Shown: positions 55,076 to 64,000 of the stretch, piece after piece
Position numbering within the stretch: position 1 is the stretch's first letter
Layout: each line of letters opens with the position of its first letter
Assembly: GCF_003184185.1 (NCBI RefSeq)
Contig: NZ_QHJG01000009.1
Span: 11,519 to 75,518 of the forward strand
Direction of reading: 5' to 3'
DNA length: 64,000 nucleotides
DNA from: Legionella qingyii
GTDB taxonomy: Bacteria > Pseudomonadota > Gammaproteobacteria > Legionellales > Legionellaceae
Made by a program: the position numbers and the translations under genes
Notes under the pieces: model-generated
The model's database searches: none
Told to the model about the DNA's origin: nothing
The model's input: the letters and a program-made list of their open reading frames with translations, nothing else

Positions 55076-57997
55076 AATCACTAAAGATAAAACTAAGTGT
55101 GACCTCGATCGATGATGAAACAATGCTGGGTAAAAAAAACGGACTATGTCACGAAGTAGACGAAAACTATAATTTAGTAGCTGAGAAAATGGTAGTATTC
55201 CTATTTTTCGCTATGGCTAACTATACCATTGTCTTTATCCAAGAAGGAATAACTAAAGTTAACATTCAAAGAGCTAGCTGAGTGCATCACGAAGGCGGAA
55301 ACAAAACCGTACAAGGTTTAATGACCAAGCATTTATTTAGTATTTAAGGAGTGGCGGGGTTGCTGTATGGTTCAGTAGGAGAGCTGTATAAACGGAATAA
55401 AAACATCGTTTAAGTTTTTCTTGGACCAGCGGTTAGTTCACTGGTATCCATAGTAAATGAAAAAATTTTATTAGTTATAGTTAATTATTATCTCGTTTAC
55501 ACTTGCCTGTTAGAAAGCTAAAATTTTAAAGAAAAACGTTCATAAGAAGTTTTTTTGCAGCTAATATTTATGGACAATTCGATAGAACTCATCTAACCCA
55601 AAAGTTCTGTAGTACTTCAAATTATAACATTTCTGAGTCACGTCTGACGAGCCTTTATTAAACACGGTTTCGTTAATTAGCAACTAACAGACATAAATGC
55701 GGTTTGAGGTGTATTTTGTTTGGATTGTAAAGTAAAACCCGATTATTTCCTTTCGTCCGTATCGAAAATCCGAAAAAGGGTCGAAAAAATTATACTAATG
55801 TGTTATTGGGAAGTTAACATAGACTTTATATTATCCTAACCACAGCATTATTTCTGTTTGTTAGGAATCTTCATTTTTCTTTATTTAACCTTTGCCCGAG
55901 TGGGGTCGAATTTTGAGATGATTAGTGCAAGTTTAATAGACTACTTTATTCTATTTGTTAAGGTCTACATGGTCTATCCTATGCAAATGACATTAAAAAA
56001 TAATAGAGTTAGCGTAGCAGGTACCTTTCTGACCTAACGTTATTTGAGTAATTAAGAAAGTTATTGAGGTCAAGAAATAAAACGTAAAGTTCTGAAAACT
56101 GCTCTAAAAGTTCGAGATAAAATCTAAGGAGCTCAAAAGCAAGTAAAACCTATGCGACTACCTGTAATTAACGTTTTACTGAACGTGGTTATTCTAATGG
56201 TAGACTTAGTACTTAGCCTAATATTACATAAAGTTTCAGGTTAGGCAGTATAGCAAACAGAAATTTACTGAGTTAGTGTCATTTACGCCTTGGAAATTAA
56301 CGAAAAAAGGTTTCGCTGTAGCTAAAACAAACTAAGAGCCGCGAGTAAAAGACATTTTCATGTGACTTTAAGTATGGTTAAAGATTTAGTTAAAACTTTT
56401 ATGCTATTTAAAGTGTAAATATGTAACATAATTTTCGTTATTTTAACATCAAGTTTAGTTAACGTCGTTGATTTAGTAATGACGGGAGTTATTAAGGAAC
56501 GTTCGCAAGTGCTCGTAAACGATTAAGATGAACACGAGCGAAATTGAAAAGTCTCAAGCGAGAATATTGGACCTCCCATATTTAGTTTTTAGGTCTCTCA
56601 TGTCGGTACTAATGAGGCTAATAATTCTAGTACCGTCCCTTTTTTCTCCATTATTGGACAAGTATTTCAAGTTATCTTCCGGTTTCCGAATAAAAGGTTC
56701 AAACTGGTATACATCCTTCTTATTATCATACAACGGTTGAGCTTATTTTAAATAATAGAGCTCGTAATCATATATTTTCGGGACTCCTCAGTATCTATGA
56801 ATTTAATATAGGAACTTATAGGTAAAAGAAATTTTAAAGAAGATTTTTTCAAAGATATAGTTCTTATGGTTGGTATTTAGGAACTTTTACTAACAGAAAT
56901 ACGTTACCTGAATTGTTATTCTTATAGAAAAGAACGGGCAGTTCAAGTTTGACTCTTGAGTAAACGTCAAGTAAAAAAAGGTTTGAAAAATTATTAAGAA
57001 ATGCAGCTGACTATAGTAACATATCTAATATAGCAAAATAGACAAGTAATGGGAGGAGTCCCCATTAGGTCGCATGTAATATAAATAACAGATGGGTAAG
57101 TTAACGCGCTTTTGGACCAACTAGTACTTATATCACGTAATGTAGGCATACGGTAAGCGAAAGTCTACAACAAACTAATGAATCGGTCGCAACTCGCTAG
57201 GACCTTTTTATCCTGCACTCGAGAACGTTTACCCTGAGTTAGTGTAGAAGATGTAAAAGTTGAAAATTGAGATTATTGTATAAATTACTTAAAAGAACCA
57301 AAAAAAATCACTTGACGGTAGGATTTTATCACTACAAATTTTACTGTTTTTGCCAATAATTACCTTCTCTATACGCTCTCACAAAATATAAAAAACTTAA
57401 TTACATTCTTTAATAAGGGTCCGAATTTTCCTAATCTGGTTGTCGTCACCTTTAACTTTAAAAGTAGGTAGCAGGTTGTGGTTTTGCACAACACTTTAGT
57501 TATTTTACTAGTCGGCGCCGCTATTTAGGGTTTGAATTTTACTTCTTATGTGGCTTATTTGAGTCGGTTTCGGTTAATCACCTTTTTAATTTACTTTGTT
57601 AATTTTTTGTTTCCCGTCATTAATATTTTGAGTTTCGTTGTGGTCCACGGCGTCTCGGACCTATAACTCATCCCAGGTTATGTTTTTAAAATTACTTTTT
57701 ATGTAGATATGGGTCTAATTGTAAATATTACACGAGTATATTTTGTTCAGGTCTTCTATTATTTTCTTTTGTTGATTCTTAAGCCGACCAAACGTTATTA
57801 AAAAATAAATTTGTTTAATTTCTATCGGGACTATTTTATTTTGGGTTCCGACATGGACCAGAGTACTTCTATATAGGTCCCTCTAAATGACTATTTACTC
57901 CTAACTTTATGGTTCGTTTATTTAGGTTTTCGGGGTACTCCCTTGTTTGAGGGGGTTAATTCATGCAATGTCAGGATATCATATGAAAAGGTAGGTA
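55076..57997 (-). CDS. CHASE-PAS-GAF-GGDEF diguanylate cyclase
   Basis: 973 residues, ATG at 57997 with AAGGA upstream. The N-terminus is a membrane domain with about eight helices (MASE-like), then a periplasmic CHASE-type sensor (FRAIEWVDNKYNVRWITP), another helix (FPAMILIIGVIMAVLSGFLI), a PAS domain (ERLQGIIEGSNDLVAAID), a coiled stretch, a GAF-like part, and the GGDEF domain starting DSLTGIYNRRFF. The catalytic loop is RWGGEEFMIYL, an active variant. LLIDIDYFKKVNDTYGH is also intact. It should make c-di-GMP in response to an outside signal. Confidence 0.92.
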
Positions 57998-58113
57998 TAA
58001 GAAAAGGAATCGATATTTTTTATCATATTCGGTTTCTTTTTGAATATCTATCTTAATCTACGGAGATAGCTATGTCTTTGCATTAAATTTCGTTCTTGAA
58101 TTTCTCATTCGAT

Positions 58114-59547
58114 AATCCTTCCTGAGAGGAGATTTGACATAAGTAGATATCGATTGTTTTAAAAAAGAAGTTCTCTGAAGCGAAATAAATTTCCAAATAA
58201 GTGAGGTAACTATTATTATCTTTTTTACTTACAAAAGAGTACACCTAATTATTATTTTGGACTGTTACTTCTATATAGTACGTAACTTGGTCAGAACCGT
58301 ATTTGAAAAAAGAGTTCGTACCAAAAGAAGTAAGACAGGAAATTGCAAGGACTTTGTGGCCTAACTCCATCACGAAACTTCTTTTATAGAAAGTAGCGAA
58401 CTAGTACTATCTCTAGCGATTCGTTCTGATGGTAAACGAGACCCCAGTGATTTAATATTGCTCAAGGGAGTGGTAGTTGCTATAGGTGGACGCTGTATAG
58501 GTCTACTCACACAAGGCTATTATAAAAAAATTAACGTATTCGTGGAAGAAATACCCAAGGAAAAGGTCAATCGCTTATTGGTTCGAAAAACCATTCCGAC
58601 AAACGTATCTCCAACAGGCTAACAACATTGTATACTCATTAGTCGAATGAGTCGCGAAAACTAACTATTGAGCGTTATTTTAGGCATAGTGGTCCTCTAC
58701 AAGGCAATTATTAAAATGGAAAGTCGCGTTATGACAAAAATAATTTGCGAAAAACCTAGTGAACGAAATGATTATTGTTTCCTAGTCCCTATCGTTCGAG
58801 ATAATTAAAACCTAAAAAGAGGACTTAGTATGTAGGTATATTCGCTTACCATAATAACCCAAACTAAAGTTCTAAGTTTGACGTTACTAGAAAGGGGAGA
58901 AGAAATGAATGACAATGATGAAGTAATTGTTGGCAGTCACGAAATTCATCACAAAAGCCAAATTAAAGCCACCCAAATGGATCAAGAAAGCGTGACTACT
59001 CAAGTATTCCGTGAAATAAAAGTAAGTTATAACGACGACATAGACCTCGTCGCATTATGGTGGGATTTAGCAGTATTCTTCAAGGTGAACCTATTAAACC
59101 TCAAACTATAACACTTGACAGTTAATAATATAAAGGAAAATACCTCGAATATAATAAGAAAAAGTTCAAGTAGTAATTACTTCAATTTAATAGACGTCAT
59201 TTGCTTCCACTGGGACATTTAACTTGTATCATTAGAACTAAAAACGCTCTTTCGCAACAATATTTTGCTATTAGCCCAAAATTAACCATATCCCGACGAC
59301 GTCGCCATTTATTGAAGTACGGTGATCGACCTCTTTCATTAAATAGGCGTAAGGACGACATTTGATGGACCGGTCAAAGGCGGAGAAATTACTCTTATGG
59401 TTGCCAACGTACACCGTTAAAAACACGTTATTAGGGTAGATAAAAGAGACTTTCGCAAACTCTTAAAGGATAAACTAACTTCTTTTTTCGCCGTTTCTTT
59501 GTATTTATTAATCTTATCGCGTGCCGTAAATGGGATTATTCTAGGTA
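58114..59547 (-). CDS. dacB: D-alanyl-D-alanine carboxypeptidase/endopeptidase (PBP4)
   Basis: 477 residues from ATG at 59547. A signal peptide (YLCFFAAFFF) is followed by GILIKEAETGQVVYSRNADK. The three active-site motifs of penicillin-binding proteins are present: SGMK in LLSPASGMKLFTAA, SDN in SDNLYANSL, and KTG in YAKTGSM. PBP4-type enzymes trim and cut peptidoglycan cross-links in the periplasm. Length is typical. Confidence 0.93.
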
Positions 59548-59681
59548 CTTCATATCGAAATGGCTAAGTCTCGGCTTCACGTTGGGGATTAGGTTCATAA
59601 AACCAGATGCGAAAATTTTCATATAAATCAAACTATACCTTTATATACCTACGACGCAAAATAGGTTGGTTACTTCATCAA

Positions 59682-59891
59682 AATTATTTACTCCGAGTAG
59701 GTATCCAAGGATGTACGTAGTTAATCGTAGCTAAGTATTGAAAATCGTAGACATAGAGGAAATTGGGTTCACAATATGGGTGATACTCTATGTAGTAGAT
59801 ATTTAAATAGTCGTCCTCAAAAGGATAGGGGACAGGTTCTTTGAGGCGACGGTATTTTATTTGGACCCTTTTATTTTATTTCACGTTAGTA
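59682..59891 (-). CDS. Small unknown protein, 69 residues
   Basis: ATG at 59891 to TAA at 59682, 15 bases after the APC permease stop. The frame shows VSWTGDRKTPADKFID and DTDAKSYESMLIDACR. A short hydrophobic start (LYFIFPGLFYG) could be a signal sequence. There is no good ribosome-binding site. No family is recognised. It may be a remnant, since an overlapping frame continues at its end. Confidence 0.35.
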
Positions 59892-59906
59892 TAGTAACTT
59901 CTCAGA

Positions 59907-61487
59907 AATACATTCTTAAAGTAAGAAATAATGTCGTAAACTGAGAAGATGATATCTTTGTTGTACGAATACAGCACAACCTGTATCGTTAGAAACTCTA
60001 TTCATGTCTTAGTGCTATGAATACCCATTATCTGAGTTCTCTAGTTTTCCTTTGAAATCTTATGGATACGGTGGTTTTCGTGGATTTATCCTTTGTTGTT
60101 TATACCGTTGGTACATTCTATTCTTGGTCATATTTTCACTTGGTAATAGGGTCCTCAAAGACGCTACTATCTATGTTATTTATTTTTATGGTTGCTCATT
60201 TCGTTATAGGTTGAAGGTATACTAGCTTTTAGGCGTGGTTATTTCGTAATTTAATGTTTTTATTTTACGTTATACGCTTGTTTTGTCACGAGGACGCTCG
60301 GATTTCCCAGAGCCACTATTACCGACATTAAATGCGTAACGGTTTTCCGTATAACCTGGTTATGACATTCTTTCTTATGAACGTCTTCTTTCTTTTCGCT
60401 GATTGAAGACGGTAGGACCTTTACCCTCTTTACTTTTGTAAGGTTGATTATTTAAACGTATTTCTCAGTGTATCCCCTAAAATACTGCTAAATGGAAATT
60501 TTTCTAAAACCCATTTACTAGTAAATTACGGTAAGGTATATGTTAAGCACTTCAACGTCGACATATTTGGTTCCAACAAGGTTTCCCTCTTTTTCGTCGT
60601 AGATAGTAGTCGTTTCACCGATGTTGGGGATTTGGATTTTCGTTTCAATTCGGGTGATTTCCAGGCGATAGAGGACCTATTGAGTCTCGAACGGTTGGGA
60701 CACAATTTATAAAAACACCGTGACGTCGCTATTTTGAATCAAGGTCGTACTTTATGTTTTATTTAGGTTAGTCATGTCGTGGATTTTATCGTTCCCCATA
60801 TAAAGCAACACCTAAAAAATGGAGAGGACGATTATGGTTCGGTAAAACTTTAGGTCATTTCCGTTTTCGTTATGGAGGTCGACTTTCACGGCATTTTTAT
60901 AAATGGGTTGAAAGAAATAGACTGTTTAATTAAAACTGCAATAGGTCGCAACCACGTTGTACTTCGTTCCTTTGCTAACGTTATGAACCATTATATTTAA
61001 ATTACTATGAACGTATAAATAATGTGAGTTGTTCGTTAAATTAAGGTATTCTCAAGTTATAGTGCTGTTTCTCGTACTAGTGGTAACGATGTTGTATCGG
61101 CATGGGTCTTTCACACTTACGACAACTTAAAAAGTGTTAATTATAACCTTTTTTTACTGAACTTATGACGTCTTAACGGACATAAAGATACCCTCAGTAG
61201 TGTTGTATTCTGTCGGTACTACAGGTGCGTTTATTTTTGGGTTGAAGGAAGGGTACCCATTTTCATCCTATTAATCTGTAGGGAGGCCTCTAGCCTTTGT
61301 AACATGGTTCAAGTGTATCGCCGTCTCGTTATTTCTAGTATTTTTGTCGTCGTTATTAGGTACTTTAATTACTTAATGAAGGGCGGTAAACCCGTGATTA
61401 TTTGCCCGACTTGTTGGTGGGCCTAGGTTAGTAAGGCGGTCGTCTCCGTTACTCTTATAATCGGCAACTTTATAGGGCAAAATTGTA
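59907..61487 (-). CDS. APC-family amino acid permease
   Basis: 526 residues, ATG at 61487. Twelve or more membrane helices. The first helix carries the substrate loop ASAGGMIGSGWLFSP, followed by LCELGTMFPISGGMSNYP; FAFTGFQNGLVLAGEVKNP is the sixth-helix signature. These inner-membrane carriers import or exchange amino acids or polyamines. The group is expanded in Legionella. A TATAAT lies at 61541-61536, about 49 bases upstream of the start. Confidence 0.9.
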
Positions 61488-61822
61488 TTTTTGGATACAC
61501 TTTCCACTATGAGGTTAAATCGGTCTTTCATCAAGTAATATGTTCAAAATTATTAAGCTATATAATGTTTATGAAGAATTTTTATAAAATGATAGTCGAT
61601 TAATGCAAATCTATAAGAGAGACTAATCCATCGCTAACGTGATATGCAAGGATCACTATTTATTTGATCCGAGACAACTATTAATGAAATAAGCGGATAG
61701 AGGGGTCAATTACGCGCCTTAGGTTATCTCCGGCATAATTATCCATGTAAAATCATACAGAGACATATCTCGGGGCGTATTTCGCCCGCTTTATCCGCCT
61801 TAATTTACTTTACAGTTGTCAA
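61488..61822. promoter_or_regulatory. Intergenic region before the APC permease
   Basis: 335 bases without a gene. It holds repeat copy A just after the rpiB stop and a promoter-like TATAAT at 61541-61536 for the permease. A second short inverted repeat lies around 61660. No leader peptide was recognised. Confidence 0.4.
61771..61817 (-). repeat. Intergenic repeat copy A: TTGACATTTCATTTAAT box plus hairpin
   Basis: It starts six bases after the rpiB stop. The 17-base box TTGACATTTCATTTAAT is identical to copy B at 52364, and is followed by GCCCGC, loop TTTAT, GCGGGGC. Between them the two copies share the skeleton box, CCRCCTAYT, hairpin with a TTTAT loop. In both cases the element follows a stop codon in the direction of transcription. 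Confidence 0.6.
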
Positions 61823-62266
61823 GATCATTACAAAAGCGAGATAACGAAGTTAAAGGAATTACTAAACGAATAGCAGAAGTAGTCAAAACCATAATTTGGT
61901 TCTCAGGTTCTAAAGAAAACGATTTAGGACCCAATCTTCGGCTAACCTATCACGGTTCTGTAATCGAGACAAGGTATAAGAACGTGGAAAACGACAAACC
62001 CGTAGCCACGTATTGCGGCGAGACTATGGGCCTTAAAATAAGCGATGTTATCTTTACGGACATGGACAGGTTGTTTTCTTTTATGGGAGTAGTGTAAGTG
62101 GTACTGCTTAGCGAAGTCGTCGTTAAACTCGTCAAACTTAGGTGCTAAGTAAAACTGCACTAAACTAACGTGGTTTACCCTATTGGACTACGGGATTTGC
62201 GAGTTCAAGAGCGTGTTGCTTGAGTAACTGACCTATCTCGAGTAGTGACGTATGACGATAAAAGTA
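61823..62266 (-). CDS. RpiB/LacAB-family sugar-phosphate isomerase-like protein
   Basis: 147 residues, ATG at 62266 with AAAGGAG. The family core is visible: MKIAVCSDELYPVNEFVV, GHQVIPFGAIKS, and the anion-binding CWTGTGISIVANKIPGIRAA, where RpiB has GSGNGE. It is close to ribose-5-phosphate isomerase B, but the changed loop (GTGIS) and an aspartate/glutamate pair near the start suggest a different substrate. It lies 45 bases after the ATP-grasp gene, so it may serve the same pathway as the NRPS. Confidence 0.8.
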
Positions 62267-62311
62267 GCTGATTGATGAGGAAACTATAGTTTATAACCTC
62301 TAATTTAAATA

Positions 62312-63448
62312 AATGTCTAAAAGTTAAGGTAATTTTAGTTATAGTATGCAACTTCGTCCTATTTTAGGGAAGGCGTGAGACTATCGAGATGTTTCATGTA
62401 ATTCGTAGTAGTCGTATGAGAAGTCGAATTTGTTACCTATTCGAAATACAAAGTTATACAGTACACGAGAAGCTATTAGAAATTACTTAACTGCACCTAA
62501 AAAGTCATATATAAAGTTTGTTACCTCGTAGTAAGGGACGGGGTTGTACTTTCCGACGTATACAACGTATAATCCATATAGTATGACAGAAACCGGTGAG
62601 TTTTACCATACGGTTAGTTAGAATAGTCATTCGTCTACTTCAGGTGACCAATGGGCGCCTAATGTGAGATTTTGTATACGGAACAGCAAGTAGTTTTATT
62701 TTAGTTTCCGTTAAACCGGTGACTTAACTTTGGCAAACGTTTTATGGAATTATTTGAGTCAATAGCCAAATTAAAGACGCCCAAGTTTCATATAAGGACA
62801 TCTCGCCGGTCGAACTATAAATCTCACTATCGTGCTAACTTAATTATGGAGTGGGAATACTCGTTATCATATTCACGACATAAGAAAAGGAACTTATTTC
62901 ACAACTCGTTATATTCCGAGTAATTAACATTCTAAACGATACTGAAAACCACTGCCAAATTATTCACATGCGCTCGGTTTTGCTCTCTTATGGCCGAAAT
63001 CATGGTTAGGATATAGGAACCCCTCTACGAGGAACAGAAATAGACATAATTAATTGGTCGAAACCCCACGACAATTTGGTATAAGTGATTGCTCCACCAA
63101 TTTACGCATAAATAGCACGTTAACTAAGTCAGCAAGTTTTCTAAGTGTTTTATAGAACCATACGAAACTATTAAGAAGTATCGGAACCGAATATACTTTT
63201 TAGAGGAGTGTACATCCTTATTAGTCTAGATAAAATACAACTTAATGATAAAGAAATTAACGGAAATTTTTTCGACAGTCCAGAACCAAGCCGAATCCTT
63301 ATTGTTTTACGAAGAAATGAGGAAATTGTTTAGCGCGCTCGCCTATTTCGTACGAGAGCCGTGGTATTTGGAGTATAGGGACTAATTACTCCGACGCGTA
63401 TTATAGGTATCATCGGCCGCGGGATGGAGGTCATTGATTTTAGAAGTA
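62312..63448 (-). CDS. ATP-grasp ligase (carbamoyl-phosphate-synthase-like)
   Basis: 378 residues, ATG at 63448 with AAGGAAGTG. It starts MKILVTGGRAPATMDIMRSL, the pre-ATP-grasp Rossmann fold. The ATP-grasp part includes LHDKYAFNHLVSEYGLTAPQ, LVLKPVFSRFGSRTLI, YIAQHFIQGKEYSTYTIA, GQIAFDFI, and ECNPRVTSG, where the metal-binding Glu and Asn lie. Such enzymes join an acyl phosphate to an amine or thiol. Placement behind an NRPS gene suggests peptide-bond or ester tailoring in a natural product. The exact reaction is unknown. Confidence 0.88.
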
Positions 63449-63553
63449 AATGTAGTGAAGGAAATTTGGTTAATTAGATGGAACGTTTAGGTCGTAAATT
63501 ATATTTTCTATTTCTATAAAACGGAGTCAAGAGGAATCATGCTATTATAAGAA

Positions 63554-64000
63554 AATTTATTAAAAACTGTCTACAAATATTTTTAATATGCCGCAACGTG
63601 CTTGATTATTGGCGAGATTAAGTAATCTTTTTTGTTATACTACGACGCCTCTTTAGTAAAACCATTAGTCAAGTAATTAGTACATTCGGTAAACGTACCT
63701 TAGAGGTGGGTACAGCGGTTTTCATCGTACTAATAGTTATTGAAGTTCTCCATTGCTATTATGCAATCGTTTATTAACCGCTTAAACGCGATTATTTAGT
63801 AGTACTGGCAGATACAAAAATAGTTAGTTAAGTCTTCGTCCCAGACCATCAAAAAACATTAGTTGAAAAGGTAATTAACAATTTCCGTTGAGTCAGTTTA
63901 TTTATTTTATAAAGCCATAGTATATTCTTCCTTCTTGACGTCTATTGAGTGGTGCGTTTAACTAAAGAACGGGAAAACTGAGACTATGATGTATACGTCG
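63554..64000 (-). CDS. 3' end of a nonribosomal peptide synthetase (A-T module)
   Basis: The gene enters at the right edge; 148 codons are visible. They show the end of an adenylation domain (AVLPSYMIPKYFI with the A9/A10 motifs, then LTINGKVDYKKLPDP, including the catalytic lysine), and a carrier domain with the phosphopantetheine site FGDMGGDSMQM. The chain ends after the carrier domain with no thioesterase or reductase, so release must happen in trans. The ATP-grasp enzyme next door could be involved. Confidence 0.88.

Noticed and set aside
1..64000. The scattered short open frames visible when the string is read as printed (none above about 150 codons).
   Set aside because: They match chance expectation for AT-rich sequence, lack recognisable motifs and ribosome-binding sites, and fall on top of real genes in the corrected orientation.
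1..64000. Use of an alternative genetic code to explain the lack of long frames.
   Set aside because: The standard code gives intact full-length proteins once the string is reversed.
1..64000. CRISPR arrays, rRNA or tRNA genes, prophage or integrase genes.
   Set aside because: No regularly spaced repeats, RNA gene signatures or phage/integrase proteins were seen in the corrected reading; only the single miniature element at 48100 is mobile DNA.

Overview
ORIENTATION. The printed string carries a real bacterial sequence written backwards: reversed, but not complemented. Read as printed, on either strand, it has no open frame above about 150 codons and no recognisable protein. Taking the same bases from high to low coordinate gives dense, full-length, conserved genes, and so does complementing the printed bases while still reading left to right. 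I use this convention: strand '-' means transcribed right to left (printed bases taken from high to low, not complemented); strand '+' means transcribed left to right (printed bases complemented, not reversed). Translations were made by hand, so gene ends should be good to a few bases and long interiors were sampled rather than proof-read. ORGANISM. An AT-rich gammaproteobacterium, most likely Legionella or a close relative. The reasons are a Pht-type MFS nutrient transporter, several APC permeases of the type common in Legionella, a long coiled-coil protein of effector type, C-terminal acidic tails, several c-di-GMP proteins and AT-rich intergenic DNA. The genus is an inference. LAYOUT, right to left. 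64000-61800: the 3' end of a nonribosomal peptide synthetase, an ATP-grasp ligase and an RpiB-like isomerase. 61500-54400: an APC permease, a PBP4-type peptidase, a large CHASE-PAS-GAF-GGDEF protein and a gamma-glutamylcyclotransferase. 54100-47100: a block transcribed to the right, with alcohol dehydrogenase (3' end hit by a 124 bp miniature transposon), a DDAH-type amidinohydrolase, an APC permease with an internal stop, a coiled-coil protein, and an MFS transporter behind a valine-rich leader peptide. 46950-30800: housekeeping genes hsp20, a MaoC-phosphate acyltransferase, ackA, a DnaA-box cluster, rlmD, relA, alaC, an RpfE-like gene, recJ, dusA, secA and mutT. 30400-21000: an unknown gene, a nuclease/phosphatase-fold protein, coaE, a small secreted protein, an EAL protein, and the biotin genes (bioA divergent from bioBFHD) around a BirA-like operator. 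20900-18300: DUF2282, YceI, cytochrome b561, YceI and an unknown. 18200-8200: fadL, a PAS-HD-GYP protein, hemN, a UbiH-type monooxygenase, cydABX and ompW. 7800-3100: a MarR-controlled tripartite EmrAB-type drug efflux operon. 2900-1: a protein with a CheD-like motif, an E1-like (ThiF) protein, an acyltransferase fused to a cyclic-nucleotide-binding domain, and the acidic tail of another gene; the two central genes carry -1 frameshifts. HOW IT FITS TOGETHER. The window mixes chromosomal housekeeping genes with accessory loci. Three themes stand out: amino-acid and peptide supply (APC and MFS carriers, valine attenuation, biotin), c-di-GMP turnover (GGDEF, EAL, HD-GYP), and respiration (cydABX, YceI-b561-YceI, ubiquinone hydroxylase, hemN). 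The least-described parts are the GNAT-cNMP/ThiF locus at the left edge, the NRPS/ATP-grasp locus at the right edge, and the attenuated MFS gene in the middle. I saw no rRNA, tRNA or CRISPR array.
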